Positions 1 through 11,410 are shown, counted from the first letter of the stretch. The stretch: 64,000 nt of DNA from Theocolax elegans (GCA_026168455.1 CM047427.1:38010905-38074904); one strand, 5' to 3'. Notes: a model not told the origin generated them from the sequence alone. Program-made: numbers and translations.

Positions 1-1312
1 ATTTAACTTAATCACAATGTTACTTCTGCTAGATTCGCAGATGTCTTCAGGTGCTAATTTACTGACAAAAAACAATCAATAAAAAGAATAACACAAACAA
101 TTTCTTATATTATTGTTTAAGTTAAGAATAATTTAGAATATTGTTTAAGTTAAGAATAACTTAAACAATATTACAAGATATTGTTTATGTTATTCTTTTT
201 ATTCAATTTTTTTTTAAATTATAAGCCCCCTAAAGGTTGTGTAACTTATTTGAAAACAGATAATTCAAATTTTATTATTTAATAACATTGAAACATTGAA
301 TTATTATTATTAAAACAACTCCAAGTAATTCATATTCAATTCTTTTATAGTAGTATCTGAAGAACATAATAATAGATTTGGCTACATTATTGTCATAACT
401 GCAATGTTATATTATAATTGAATTTAAATAAATCTTGAAAATATAGAATTGTTATTTATATCTATAACAAACATAATCAGAAAATAAATAAATATGAATT
501 TATATAAAAAGTTTGATGACATACAAATAAGTCTCTTTAAGAAAGTTCAATACTCAATTTTTGTTGATTACATAACAAAAAAATAAACTAGTATATGCAT
601 AAATAAGGAAAGAGGCTCTTTTATTTATCCATAATCTGTGTGCTGAATATCAGACTAAAATGGAATTGTTTTTGAGCAATCCCTTACTAAAAATGTCAAG
701 TTTGTGTACCCTGTTAGAAAAAGTTTCACATGTTTGATAAGACTTTTATAGAAAATATAATAATATTTAATTTGATACAAAGGTGCATTTTTTCTTTTTT
801 TTTCCTAAACTGTTTCATTTACAGATATATTGCCAACTATTGTCTCCGTCAATAAGATAATGATTTTGTATATTGACTATGGCACCCTCATAATAGTTAG
901 ATACTGATAGTTTAATCAGGAAAAATGATTATCTTATTTAGAAGAATTCAAGATATCTAATTAATATTTTTTAAATCTTAAATGTACCTAAAATATTTAG
1001 TAACAATGCTAATCAAGAATCAAGATTGTCTCTTTAACTCAGAAACTTTTTATTTCATTTCTTATATTATATTACACACACATTTGAAGCAATAATTATA
1101 TATGACCAAGTAATAGTCCAATAATATACAATTATAAATCTTATACAAATTATAATTAATTAAAACTATTTATACAGTTTTAATAAATTAAATCAAAATA
1201 AAATACTGTTTATTAGTTTTTGTTTGTTTTCCATATAATTTTTATTATACCTATAAACTCAACTAATAATCCCTTTAAAAAATTATATAAGGTTGCAAAT
1301 AAAATATTTACA
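1..1312. other. AT-rich region without a recognised gene
   Basis: This stretch is strongly AT-rich, with short direct and inverted oligo-A/T words such as the TTAAGTTAAGAATAA copies near 118-165. I see no coding frame, RNA gene or element end here, except the degenerate repeat at 541-665 listed separately. Confidence 0.6.
541..665 (+). repeat. Degenerate dispersed repeat, also at 31308-31436
   Basis: Blocks shared in the same order with 31308-31436 are ATACTCAATTTTTG, an AGAGGC-containing block, and CTGTGTGCT followed by AGACTAAAAT. The two copies are well diverged. In the second copy the repeat directly follows a TTAA-flanked MITE and precedes the packaging ATPase frame. The type of element is unknown. 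Confidence 0.45.
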
Positions 1313-1595
1313 TTAACCCTTTCACTGGCGATGTATCATATATGATCAAATTGAATAACTGCTGCATTTTTCAGTCAATTCATTTCAACTTCGGTGTGTA
1401 AGAGTTTTGGGGTTTGCTGATTACAAATCTAAGGTCAGAATTAAAAAATTCAAAATGACGCAAATATAACCATCAAAATCGATTCTGCGTCCCCAAAAGC
1501 CTTATATTCATAGTTAATCGTATAATTTCTTTAGTTTATTGTCCTACCATTTTTGGCACGTACAGTAAGAAAAGCTGCACCAGTGAAAGGGTTAA
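1313..1595. mobile_element. piggyBac-type MITE (TTAA target duplication)
   Basis: The element runs from 1317 to 1591 and is flanked on both sides by TTAA. Its ends are inverted: CCCTTTCACTGG on the left and CCAGTGAAAGGG on the right. TTAA duplication plus CCCTTT ends is the signature of piggyBac-superfamily non-autonomous elements. There is no coding frame, and the length of 275 bp fits a MITE. Confidence 0.75.
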
Positions 1596-2132
1596 TATAA
1601 ATTATGGACTAAAAATGTTTAATTTTTATAATTAATATAAAATAAACTATTTTCATATTGAATTAATTACAAAATAACACGCTACATCAAATTTAATAAA
1701 CATTATCAATATAACTTTCTACTCAATTATTTTTACCTAAATTCATATTTTATTTATATATACATTTAAATATTTCTAAGAAAATAAAGTTTTTATAATA
1801 AAAATATATAATAAAAATCACAGTTATAACATGTTTTGCAGAAATATAATTCTGAATAATATATATATTTGAACTGTTTAAGGTAAACAAAAATAATTTT
1901 ATAGCAGATTATAATATATTACATTTAAACATATTTAATATAATCTTACATTTGAATTGCAGAATATTACAATGTAAGAATCTTATTCACTGAATTTATT
2001 TATTAAATTTGATTGTAGAACTTACTTGCTTTTTGCTCGTTTCAATAAAATATTTGTTAACAACATGATTAACCAAAATATTAACCTCAATTTGTATGGA
2101 ATAGTTAACTGTAATATCAACCCAATTAAAAG
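1596..2132. other. AT-rich region without a recognised gene
   Basis: AT-rich sequence with short TA-rich tracts. I see no frame, RNA or repeat structure worth naming. Confidence 0.55.
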
Positions 2133-3400
2133 AACCACCTTACCCCAACCCACAAAGATTATTTATATACAATAAGAAAAATGCTAATTGACGTATTTTT
2201 AATTGCACTTTCTGAAATAACAGCTATTTTTAATTGAGCCCTCATAGTCTTTTAATAATAAATTAATAAAATAATTCGTCACGAGTAACTTAAAAAACGT
2301 CTAATTCTCGAGAAATATTGAGTTTTTCGTTGTGTAATTACTACTAAAAAATTGAAGCTTATCAATTTTTAATTGGGCCATCGCTAAAATTCCTAAAAAA
2401 TAATATATTTATTTAAAAAATAAAAAAAATATTTTTGATAAATTGTCTGTGCAACACCACCGTACGACGCATGCGCGGATACTTTCGTCCCCATAATTGT
2501 AGCTACATGGAAGGGTACTTATACGGACTACAGTCAAGAACCCCTTTTGGTTTGAAGAATTAGAAACTTCATTGTTTTTGAAATTAAAAAGCGAATTCGG
2601 TTCTTAAAAGCAAGTTCGGACTTAGTCGGATTAAGTCGGTAATGAAAGGGATCGGTTATTTTTAAAAACACAAAGCAAGTTCCACATTTCTTCCGAAAAT
2701 TCCGACAGTATCTACGCATGCGACGTACGGCGGTGACGCACAGTTCATTTATCGATACTGGTTTTCAATTTTTTAAATAAATATATGATTTTTTAGGAAA
2801 TTAGCGATGGCTCAAATAAAAATAGAAAAGGTTCAATTTTTTAGTATTTTTTTTATTCTAGATTTTTGTGCCCTCTTTTTCCTGGCACTTCCTACCGTTT
2901 ATCCCCTGGGGACTTTAACGGTGTCCAGCTACCATTATGTGTAGGTGCTTTATCCCTCCCTTAAAAACCCCACCATCTCGCATTCGCTCGGGGTTATGCC
3001 CGTGAATGAGGGAAACCTATGAAGCAGGGAAAACCTCACCCGAGATGGCCGATGTATTCGAAACTTTCTTTTTGGGTGTCAAAGTCACATTGCGTAGGCC
3101 TTGACACCGAAACCGAATGTTTCACACCTCCCGCTCCCGTTGTGAAGTGTGAAAAAACACCTAACCCGCCACGAAAGCCAAGCGACCGAGGGCGTCACCC
3201 ATCCACTTGGGTACCGCGCTCAATACTGCTTAACTTCTGTGACCGGCCGAGGTGCGTCTCCGCCACTCTGCCATCGCGTCGGTTCAATTTTTTAGTATTA
3301 ATTACACAATGAAAACTCAATATATCTTGAGAAACATACGTTGATTAGCATTTTTTTATTGCATATAAATAATCTTTGCGGGCTGGGGTTAGGAGGGTGT
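2133..3400. mobile_element. Palindromic MITE interrupted by a SINE
   Basis: The left arm (about 2133-2460) is repeated in inverted orientation at about 2700-2848 and 3281-3400. The outer ends read ACCCCAACCCACAAAGATT on the left and, in reverse complement, ACCCCAGCCCGCAAAGATT from the right. The arms share AAAAAATTGAA and AATATTGAGTTTT words. The right arm is split by the SINE at 2849-3280. The superfamily is not clear because I could not fix the target duplication. Confidence 0.6.
2849..3280 (-). mobile_element. SINE with a 5S-rRNA-derived head
   Basis: A 432-bp insertion is flanked by a 19-bp target duplication, GGTTCAATTTTTTAGTATT, at 2830-2848 and 3281-3299. Read on the minus strand, positions 3252-3189 resemble the 5S rRNA internal promoter: AGAAGTTAAGCAG, then GCGCGGTACC, then GTGGATGGGTGAC. 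A unique body follows, ending in an A-rich tail next to the left duplication. Length, target duplication, tail and Pol III head together define a SINE of the 5S-derived (SINE3-like) type. It was mobilised by a LINE in trans. Confidence 0.78.
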
Positions 3401-3689
3401 CAAGGTCGTAGTCTTACTGAAGCCTCAGACGTGAGAATATACCGTAAAGCTTCTGTAGCTCATGAAAATTAGGAACATGATCGAAGAGATGGAGAATGAT
3501 TAATTGCACCAATCAATTCAAATACCCACAAAGCACCCACATGAAAATAACGTAAGCTACTGTCAATATAGACACGCGAGACGGAAATAAAGAAACCGAA
3601 ATAATTCACTCGCAGGTTGAGATAAGTCTCACCCAGATTGTTATTAGCCTAAGTGATCTCGCACTTACAAACCGAAAACTCTCTCTCTT

Positions 3690-4110
3690 ACCAATGTAAC
3701 ACTTATCACAATCAATACAATTTATTTTATAAACAACTCCAGATTTATCATCCTTTCTATCTCTATCCTTACAATTATTAAACAAAAAACTTAAATTATT
3801 AATATTTCTAAAGAAAACTTGAATATCTAGTTTTTTAATTGGTCAAACTAGTAGACATTTGAAAAAGAGAATTTATGAACATAAATATAGTTTGAGGAGT
3901 GTATCTGTCGCATCGGGTTTGAAACAGCATTGTTTAGATTTTGTTCATTCATTTGATTTTAATAATGTAGAAATTTTAGAACAAAATATTATGAATAAAT
4001 TTAAAAGAGAAAGTCTTGAGAATATTCATATATTTAGAAATGATAAGAATGTTAATTTAATGTTAGAGTCAAGTAAATTAAATAAGATTTATCATCCTAT
4101 CTTAACTTAA
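3690..4110 (+). mobile_element. 5'-truncated Penelope-like element with inverted 5' segment (copy 1)
   Basis: The plus-strand frame 3837-4110 encodes the C-terminal part of a PLE GIY-YIG endonuclease: IGQTSRHLKKRI, then SGLKQHCLDFVHSFDF and the NVEILEQ block. The adjacent segment 3690-3836 encodes the residues just upstream (a CIDCDKCYIG block) but on the minus strand. The inverted segment has its 3'-most part outermost, the geometry expected from twin-primed reverse transcription. The reverse transcriptase domain is absent. A hammerhead ribozyme lies about 100 bp downstream, as is usual for PLEs. It is a dead copy. Confidence 0.85.
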
Positions 4111-4213
4111 CTTAGTTTATTGGTGTGAATTTATTTGGGTGTGGGTCCTTGGTGGGTGTGGGGAGGCCTATTTTGAGGGTATAAATATCGGTGTGGAATA
4201 GTGTTTCATTTCA

Positions 4214-4253
4214 GTCCCTGATGAGGAGCAGCAGCGAGCTCGAAACGTCGGAC
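4214..4253 (+). ncRNA. Hammerhead ribozyme (type I, PLE-associated)
   Basis: The core is complete. Stem I is GTCC (4214-4217) with GGAC (4250-4253). CTGATGA is at 4218-4224. Stem II is GAGC (4226-4229) with GCTC (4238-4241) around an 8-nt loop. GAAAC is at 4242-4246 and the cleavage triplet GTC at 4247-4249. Stem III is reduced to almost nothing, as is known for PLE hammerheads, which are thought to work best as dimers in tandem pLTRs. The same motif recurs at 43660-43699. Confidence 0.85.
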
Positions 4254-4470
4254 AACATATTTGGGGTGAGTAGATTTTTGGTGCAGGGGGGCAGTCAGAT
4301 TGCTTTATTAATAATTTATTTTATTTTCAGTTAGAGTTTTTAATTTTTTATATTTAATTTTTATTTTTATTTTTATAGATTCTTCGGGGGTGATTATAAG
4401 TAGGGGCAATCTGACTGCTCATATATTTAATTTGTTATTGACTGTAAGACCGATAAAAATATTAATTAAT
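4254..4470. repeat. PLE 3' region joined to LINE 3' end (shared with 43700-43912)
   Basis: Sequence after the hammerhead contains an inverted pair, GCAGTCAGATTGC near 4288 and GCAATCTGACTGC near 4407. It then runs without a break into the 3' end of the minus-strand LINE. The same PLE-to-LINE junction is found at 43700-43912. Either the LINE end is part of the PLE's own 3' sequence, or one copy carried flanking LINE DNA to the second site. Confidence 0.55.
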
Positions 4471-7070
4471 TTAGTAATAGCTAAGTACTGAACTCTGTTT
4501 AAAAAAGGCATAATTTCAAAATTCGCATACTCGCCAGCGATGTGGTCGCTTTTCCTTTTCCCAGAGATGAACCGAAGAGAGGCATTCATGGCACGAAGCA
4601 TTCTGAGAGAGAGCTCACCAGTAAGACCAAAGAATAATGGAGCGCAATAGTCAAAGTGAGATAAAACGAGATACCTGGCCAGCAAGGTCTTCACAAAACG
4701 GGGCATAGCATCCGCGTTGTGTTTTAGCCGGCTTATGGAGGCGAAACTCCTAGAAGAAATGACCTGCGTTTGATTAACAAAAGTCAAAGTAGGGTCAATG
4801 ACTACGCCAAAGAGTTTTACCTTATTACAAAAATCAATGGTGGAGGTTTCCAGAGTTAAGAGAGGTAGAGTATCTCGATCCAATCTACTGACATAGCCTC
4901 GGCTGCCGACCCACATAGCCCTGGTCTTGTTAGCATTGACAGGCAGACTGTTTGAAGACGACCAACCAAGCACATTTGCCAAGTCTTGGTTGACTTTTTG
5001 GATTGCATCAGAGCAGTTACGATAAGGACATGAAAAATATATACAGAAGTCGTCCGCGTATAAATGGTACTTACAATATTCTAAGCAGCGTGGGAGGTCA
5101 TTAATGAATAACATGAAAAGTAATGGTCCCAGTAAAGAGCCCTGCGAAACTCCGGCCAGGCGCCTTAAACTACTTGAGGAGCGACCACTGGGGCAAACAA
5201 CCGTTTGAGTTCGATCATTTAAGAAGGATTGAATCCAATCCACTGCAGGGGTAGAAAAACCGTACAATTTAAGTTTACAGCACAGCAAATCAAAGTCCAC
5301 CCTGTCAAAGGCCTGCTTGAAGTCAATTGAGACGATCAGAGAGACCATGTCGTCGTCAACAGCCTTGCGAAGAACATCAGTGATTTTTATAAGTGCAGTG
5401 GCTGCACTATGATTCTTCCTAAGCCCGGATTGAAACTCGTCTATGATGTTAAATGCAGTAATATAAGATTCGATCTGACTACATCCAACAGCTTCTAACA
5501 ACTTTGAAGGGGTACAGAGGATGCTTATTGGGCGGAGGTCTTGGGGATTGACTGCATTCTTTACCTTAGGAATAGGCCGGACAATCGCATGCTTCCAGAA
5601 ACTTGGAAAGATTCCTGATTGGAGAGAGTGATCGAAAATATTAAGTAAAATAGGCGTCGTGATGCTAAGAGAGTCAACTAGAATGGTACGTGAGATACCA
5701 TCATGGCCAGATGTGTTTGAACGTAGACGTTGTAGAGCCAAAAAAATGATTCTAAGCTGATGTGCGAGAAATAAAAACGTGTATCTGGATTTATAACTGG
5801 GCCCTGAAGGAGGGAAGACTTATTAGAAACTTGATCACCTATGTAATATCCATTAAGAATGTCCGGGGACACAGGAAGAGTCGCGGTAGTTAAAGTAGGA
5901 CCCTTTACACCTAGTTGATCTACAACTTTCCAAATCGCCTTGCTGTTGTTGCACGAACGAAATTTAGTACAAAAGTAATGGAACCTGGCATTCCTGATAA
6001 CAGACTTAACTCTATTTCGCAGGCGATTGAAGACGAGACGGAGACTAGACAACCTATAACGTTTATAATTCCGGTAAGCTTTATCGCGCGCAAAGATGAG
6101 ACTCTTGATTTCGTCAGTTATCCAATCAGGAGACCTTTTACGCTGGGTGATGTTAACCAACGGAGCATGCAAACTATAAGTTTCGATAAGCATGGAAGAA
6201 AAAGATTGAACCTTTCTGTCCACAGATAATTCCCGGGGATCAAGATCTCTCAAAAAGTCCACCAATTTCAAATTACGGAGCGAACGGAACGATAAAGTAT
6301 GGCAACTTGTATTTGATACGTCAAGAGCTAGCCGAACACATAAAGCATCATGCTTAGAAACAGCAGGCAAAATCAGCTGTTCATAAGCGCTAACAGTATC
6401 GAGATCCTGAACACATATATAATCAATAGTGGACTCTGAGTTATCAGTATGATGAGTGGCTGAGAAAGGGACGACGCAAAGGCCCAAAGCTGACAATGAA
6501 GTCATCATGACATTTCGAGGTGTCGAAGGGACATTCCAATCAATATTTAGATCGCCAAGCATTACTAAGCAATCGAAGCGCGAAGAACAATTAAGAATGG
6601 CCACTTCAACCTCGGACCAGAAACCTGCCTTCGGTGGATTATATACGATAACAAATAAAAAAAATGCAATGTTTGATTACGATCTCTACAAGCAAAAATT
6701 CAGGTTTTTTCGCGTAAAAGTTAACATAATAGGAGAAGGCAACTACTCTTGAGCGAAACATCGAGCTAACATAAAGCCCAACACCTCCTCTACTCTTACC
6801 AGTGACAATCCTGTCATTGCGATGAAAATTACAATTAGAAATATTAATCAAACTACGGTCAGAATGATCTTTTAGCCAGGTCTCGCTAACTCCAAAAACA
6901 TGAAAGGAGCGCTGGCGGATGAAGCATTCATTGTCAATATAATGCGCACACAATGATTGAGCATTGACATGGCCGATGGTTAAATTATCCATAATTAATA
7001 CACGAGATTTTACGCTCGATACGCTTACGAAGCAACGGGCACTTAGTTTTATCGACAGCAGCGTGAGCAA
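4419..7070 (-). pseudogene. LINE ORF2: endonuclease plus reverse transcriptase (jockey-like), decayed
   Basis: This is the replication protein of a non-LTR retrotransposon: an APE-type endonuclease nicks the target and the reverse transcriptase copies the RNA. Pieces in order from the 5' end are 7070-6639 (GHVNAQSL, VSETWL), 6604-5678 (GDLNIDW, SKHDALC) and 5741-4419 (SIDFKQAFD, GVSQGSLLGPLLF and the catalytic YADD). The RT block is a long open frame of 440 residues, while the endonuclease is broken by frameshifts near 6600-6640 and the linker near 5680-5740. The family resembles jockey/CR1 RTs. The 3' end abuts a PLE tail. Confidence 0.9.
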
Positions 7071-8333
7071 AATTGGCTAGATTAGCGTCGCTGCAATTTT
7101 TGCATTTTAAGTGCTTTTTGTCTTTGCAGTCCGTGGGGAAGTGTTCCCCAGCACAAAAAGAGCAGCATTATTGAACTTTGCAGTCCGCTGCTACATGACC
7201 GAAGCCAAAGCAGTTAAAACATTGCGTAATAGAAACATAATCATCGATTCTACAGCGAAGCCAATTAACGGTTACCGATTTGCGCTTAAGAAGCTGCGTG
7301 CGAACGACAGGATCGACCTCAATGATGCAGGAGCGAAACTTATTATTGCGAGCAGGATACAAAAATACACTACACGGAGGTCTAAATTAGTGCGATCCGG
7401 GAAATTTTGTTCGGCTATGCATTTCGCGATAACATCACCTGTTAAATCAACAGGCAGGTCATGTACAATTAGTCGTGGAGATATCTTAACGTCAGGTTTA
7501 ACCTCCAAACAAACAGACGCCAAAGCTTTGCTTTTATTAAGTGTATCGCAATTTATACCCTCCCTCTCTATGATTACCGATTTACTCGGACCGTAATAAA
7601 CTCGATTAACGCGCATTTTAAGTTTTACAGGGTCGATTGATTTTACAAGAGCATCCTTTGTCGCCGCAGACGATTGATAGTCGTTTGTATGCGCCTCTGT
7701 CGAATCGATAATGACTCTGTTACACGTATTGATAGGCAATGTTTTACAGTGAAGAAGCGAGACGGTATTAGATGTATCGCGCACATTGATATGAGCCTTA
7801 ACCGCGTTCGCATACGAGGCTGTCGGATCATCTGATCCGCGCGCCGTCAAGATGTTTGCAGCGTTATTAATATTTACACAAACATTTAACAATTATGCCT
7901 TACATTCGCGTAACACACTACAGGGTAAGCTACTCATATACGAGTTTGCTATAAGGCTAAACGCATCACAGATTTCCGATACGGAAGATTGCGCCTTTCT
8001 TATATCACCCGTCTTACCAGAACCCAACTGTAGAGCTATTTCTTCACGAAAAATGCCAACCTTAGTTATAAGCAATTCGACGTCGTCGGAAGTAAGAGCG
8101 GGAGCATTGCTATCTATCGGCTCACCATCGCCGTCTCGTCGACGCTTAGGCGACACGACTTCAGGCAGGTAGGCGAGGCCAATAGACGGAAACAACCGAG
8201 TCAGGCCGAGAGAGAAACACCAAACGCCGAAGACAAGTAGTGGGATGTCGTCGAGCACACGCACACAATTGAGAAAGTCCCTCACCGACGAGTAAATGGC
8301 GTCAACAGCAGGTGTGTAATGACGAAATTGCAA
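7040..8333 (-). pseudogene. LINE ORF1 (gag-like, CCHC knuckle), decayed
   Basis: Overlapping frames at 8333-7893, 7892-7272 and 7362-7168 together make a gag-like nucleic-acid-binding protein upstream of the ORF2 pieces. The recognisable part is the CCHC knuckle CFNCFGFGHVAADC near 7185-7230. Such proteins coat LINE RNA and have chaperone activity. The frame changes show decay. A (GA)n run at 8514-8561 marks the probable 5' boundary. The assignment rests on the knuckle and position; the N-terminal part has no motif I recognise. Confidence 0.75.
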
Positions 8334-8509
8334 AGCAGTTAGATCGTTCTAGATCCAATATGCAAGCATCAACTGAGATGCAAGCTTGGCTAAGGCTTCT
8401 GGACCCATATGCAAACGAGTAACTGCAAAAAGAAGCACTTAAGAGTGCACAATAACATATTAATACGACTGCCAGATAGGAGCCGATAAGAAACTCGACC
8501 AAACGTACT

Positions 8510-8562
<53 letters not shown>

Positions 8563-9131
8563 ATCTAACGAACAATATAATATAATCGAATATTATATTA
8601 ATTCGTTACAATAAATATATATATATATATATATATACAGGGTGTCCCAATTTAAGTAACGGATGAGAATATCTCAAAAAATATTGGAGATAGAAAAAAA
8701 CTTTCTATACAAAAGTTGTAAGGTTTTTAAGAGGCCAACTGACGGTGATATTAGCCATAACCTGAGGTCAAGGGTTAAGGTCATTTGAAGGACAAAAGGT
8801 TTTTTTCAAATAGGAATCACTACTTTTGACCTCGGAAATGGAAAGGGCGGGAAATTTTACGTTCAGTATGATCTTGGCCAAGGTTATGGTCAAGGTCATG
8901 GTCAGGATCAAAACAGTAAACGCGTACAGACCTTACGAAAAAAGCCAACCCTACACAAATATTGAGATGCAGGAGCTGTAGGGTTGCAAGAAAGCCAACT
9001 AACGGTATCCTTGACCGTCACCTTAAGGACAAAGGTCAAGGTCATGTGTTAGGAATTTTAAGATCTCAACCAACACTCGCTCTCAGCCTTACCCAGGATT
9101 AACGACGTGGACGTGGCGAGTTTCTAATCCC

Positions 9132-9134
9132 TCT

Positions 9135-9228
<94 letters not shown>
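9132..9228. repeat. (GT)n microsatellite inside the mariner element
   Basis: About 45 GT units lie directly inside the left inverted repeat. The right side has only a short CA-rich counterpart near 10654-10670, so the tract expanded after insertion. Confidence 0.9.
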
Positions 9229-9233
<5 letters not shown>

Positions 9234-9399
9234 CGTAAAATTTTTTTGCGAAATTATACTAAAATTATTTAGTAGCTACTTTGCTTTAAGTGTAAAAAAC
9301 TAAAAAAATAAGAACATACAGTCAGTGCATAATTCACAACCTTGCTTTAGTTGACCTGATTGAAATAAGATCATTCATCCGTCAGCCCCTTAGTATATA

Positions 9400-10464
9400 A
9401 TGCCTGATTATACCTCCAATGAAATAGTAGATATTAATCTTGCGCTTGGAGAATGCCATGGTAATTATGCTCAAGCAGCAAGAATATACCGTAATCGTTT
9501 TCCTAATAGAAGACATCCAAACGATCGTACCATTGCGAGACTTGTAGGGCGTCAACGACATAGACCACTTGGTCCGCGAGTAAGACGGAGAAATAATGTA
9601 CCAGAAAGGGATCATCCACATGTACTTGCAGTATTAGGTTTGGTAGCAATTGACCCCCACATTAGTACTCGAGCAATTGGAAGACAATTAGGTATTACAA
9701 AATCCACGGTGCACCGAATTCTGAGAGTTCACAGATTCCATCCTTACCACGTAACATTGACACAACAGTTACTTGCTGGGGACTTTGAACGAAGGCGCCA
9801 GTTTTGTGCGTGGGCACAAATGATAATACAAGGAGATCCAGAATTTTTTAATTACGTCCTATTTAGTGATGAAGCTACTTTTCATAATACTGGTCAACTT
9901 AACAGGCACAATTGCCATTACTGGTCTGTCGAAAATCCACATTGGCTTCAACAAGTGAATCATCAGCAACGTTGGAGTTTGACCGTGTGGTGCGGTATTA
10001 TAAATATAAACTTAATTGGTTCGTATTTCTTCCAAAGACATGTAAATCGCCACAACTATTTACGGTTTTTGAGAAATGATTTACCGGTCTTACTTGAAAA
10101 TGTTGATCTGCACACAAGACAACGCATGTGGTTTCAGCACGATGGTGCACCTGCTCATTTTGCCAGAATAGTTCGTGACTATCTGAACGTCAGATTCACT
10201 AATCGATGGATAGGACGTAGTGGATTTGAAGAATGGTGTCTGAGATCTCCAGATTTGACCAGCTTGAATTTCTTTTTGTGGGGTTATCTGAAAAATATTG
10301 TCTACGCTAAAGTACCCACTACAAGAGAAAATATGATGAACCGCATAACACTTGCATGTCGCAACATTCCAAGAATCGCTCTTCTAGCCACTATTAGAAG
10401 TTTTCAAAATCGAGTTCAGTTATGCCTTGATAATAATGGGCTATTGTTTGAACATCTTATTTGA
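9400..10464 (+). CDS. mariner-like transposase, intact frame
   Basis: This 354-residue DDE/D transposase excises the element and reinserts it at TA. The N-terminus (about 1-130) holds two helix-turn-helix units: NYAQAARIYRNRFPNRR and the region around ISTRAIGRQLGITKSTV. Catalytic acidic residues are visible in FSDEATFHN (first Asp), FQHDGAPAH (second Asp) and RSPDLTSLNFFLWG (third Asp), with 36 residues between the last two. Hymenopteran and other insect genomes carry many such proteins. The usual PP before RSPD is replaced by CL, and a normally conserved Pro-Leu after SPDLT reads SL, so activity may be reduced. No internal stop is present. Confidence 0.92.
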   Translation: MPDYTSNEIVDINLALGECHGNYAQAARIYRNRFPNRRHPNDRTIARLVGRQRHRPLGPRVRRRNNVPERDHPHVLAVLGLVAIDPHISTRAIGRQLGITKSTVHRILRVHRFHPYHVTLTQQLLAGDFERRRQFCAWAQMIIQGDPEFFNYVLFSDEATFHNTGQLNRHNCHYWSVENPHWLQQVNHQQRWSLTVWCGIININLIGSYFFQRHVNRHNYLRFLRNDLPVLLENVDLHTRQRMWFQHDGAPAHFARIVRDYLNVRFTNRWIGRSGFEEWCLRSPDLTSLNFFLWGYLKNIVYAKVPTTRENMMNRITLACRNIPRIALLATIRSFQNRVQLCLDNNGLLFEHLI

Positions 10465-10548
10465 TGAATTTCCTGATCAAAACGTCTTTAAAATCAGATT
10501 AGATAACTTACCCTTAGAAGAACTATCGCCTTGCCTTGAGTGTCTGGT

Positions 10549-10640
10549 AAAACCACACCTTGCCTTAAGTGGCTGGGACAACTATCGCCTTGCCTTAAGT
10601 GGCTGGGACAACTATCGCCTTGCCTTGAGTGGCTAGGACA
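10549..10640. repeat. 30-bp tandem repeat, three units
   Basis: The unit contains GGCTGGGACAACTATCGCC followed by TTGCCTTAAGT. It lies between the transposase stop codon and the right inverted repeat of the mariner element. Confidence 0.85.
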
Positions 10641-11169
10641 ACTATACGCCGATACACACACACGCACACAAAGGGATTAGAAACTCGCCACGTCCACGTC
10701 GTTAATCCTGGGTAAGGCTGAGAGCGAGTGATGGTTGAGATCTTCAAATTCCTAACACATGACCTTGACCTTTGTCCTTGAGGTGACGGTCAAGGATACC
10801 GTTAGTTGGCTTTCTTGCAACCCTACAGCTCCTGCATCTCAATAATTGTGTAGGGTTGGCTTTTTTCGTAAGGTCTGTTCGCGTTTACTGTTTTGATCCT
10901 GACCATGACCTTGACCATAACCTTGGCCAAGATCATACTGAACGTAAAATTTCCCGCCCTTTCCATTTCCGAGGTCAAAAGTAGTGATTCCTATTTGAAA
11001 AAAACATTTTGTCCTTCAAATGACCTTAACCCTTGACCTCAGGTTATGGCTAATATCACCGTCAGTTGGCCCCTTAAAAACCTTACAACTTTTGTATAGA
11101 AAGTTTTTTTTTATCTCCAATATTTTTTGAGATATTCTCATCCGTTATTTAAAATGGGACACCCTGTAT

Positions 11170-11410
11170 ATATTAAGTTTACGCTTACTTGTGGCTATGT
11201 ATAACGCTGGGCAGTCCCCACATGGTATCTTATATACAATATTACAAATTTCATTCTTTACTGTTTTATCTTTACCTAATTTAATAATCCTGTGAAATTT
11301 CTTAATAGTGCGATTAATCAATAGAAAATCATGTTTCTTAATAAATACGTTCAGTTTAGGGGTTAATCCCTTTATGAATGGGAAATATCGGGGGATTATG
11401 TGGCGCACGG
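11170..11410 (-). pseudogene. Penelope-like element fragment (linker and GIY-YIG start)
   Basis: The minus-strand frame reads FPFIKGLTPKLNVFIKKH, then NEICNIVYKIPCGDCPALYI. That is the segment between reverse transcriptase and GIY-YIG endonuclease in PLEs, with its CxxC pair. It stops at the TA next to the mariner end. Sequence beyond about 11410 is unrelated, so this is a short remnant. Confidence 0.75.

Larger units (their letters stand above)
8638..11166 (+). mobile_element. Tc1/mariner-superfamily element with long terminal inverted repeats
   Basis: The element is 2,529 bp and bounded by TA. It begins CAGGGTGTCCC and ends GGGACACCCTG. The inverted repeats are about 495 bp each (8638-9132 and 10670-11166), unusually long for mariner. 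They are rich in TGACCTTGACC-type words and differ by only a few changes. An uninterrupted 354-codon transposase frame lies between them. The ends, target and transposase are all present, so this could be a recently active copy. Confidence 0.92.

Noticed and set aside
3189..3252. A functional 5S rRNA gene
   Set aside because: Only diverged promoter-like blocks match, and the unit has a SINE body, tail and target duplication.
3019..3312. 97-codon plus-strand frame
   Set aside because: It is antisense to the 5S-derived SINE, so it is not a gene.
5915..6752. Plus-strand frames of about 100 codons
   Set aside because: They are shadows of the minus-strand LINE ORF2.
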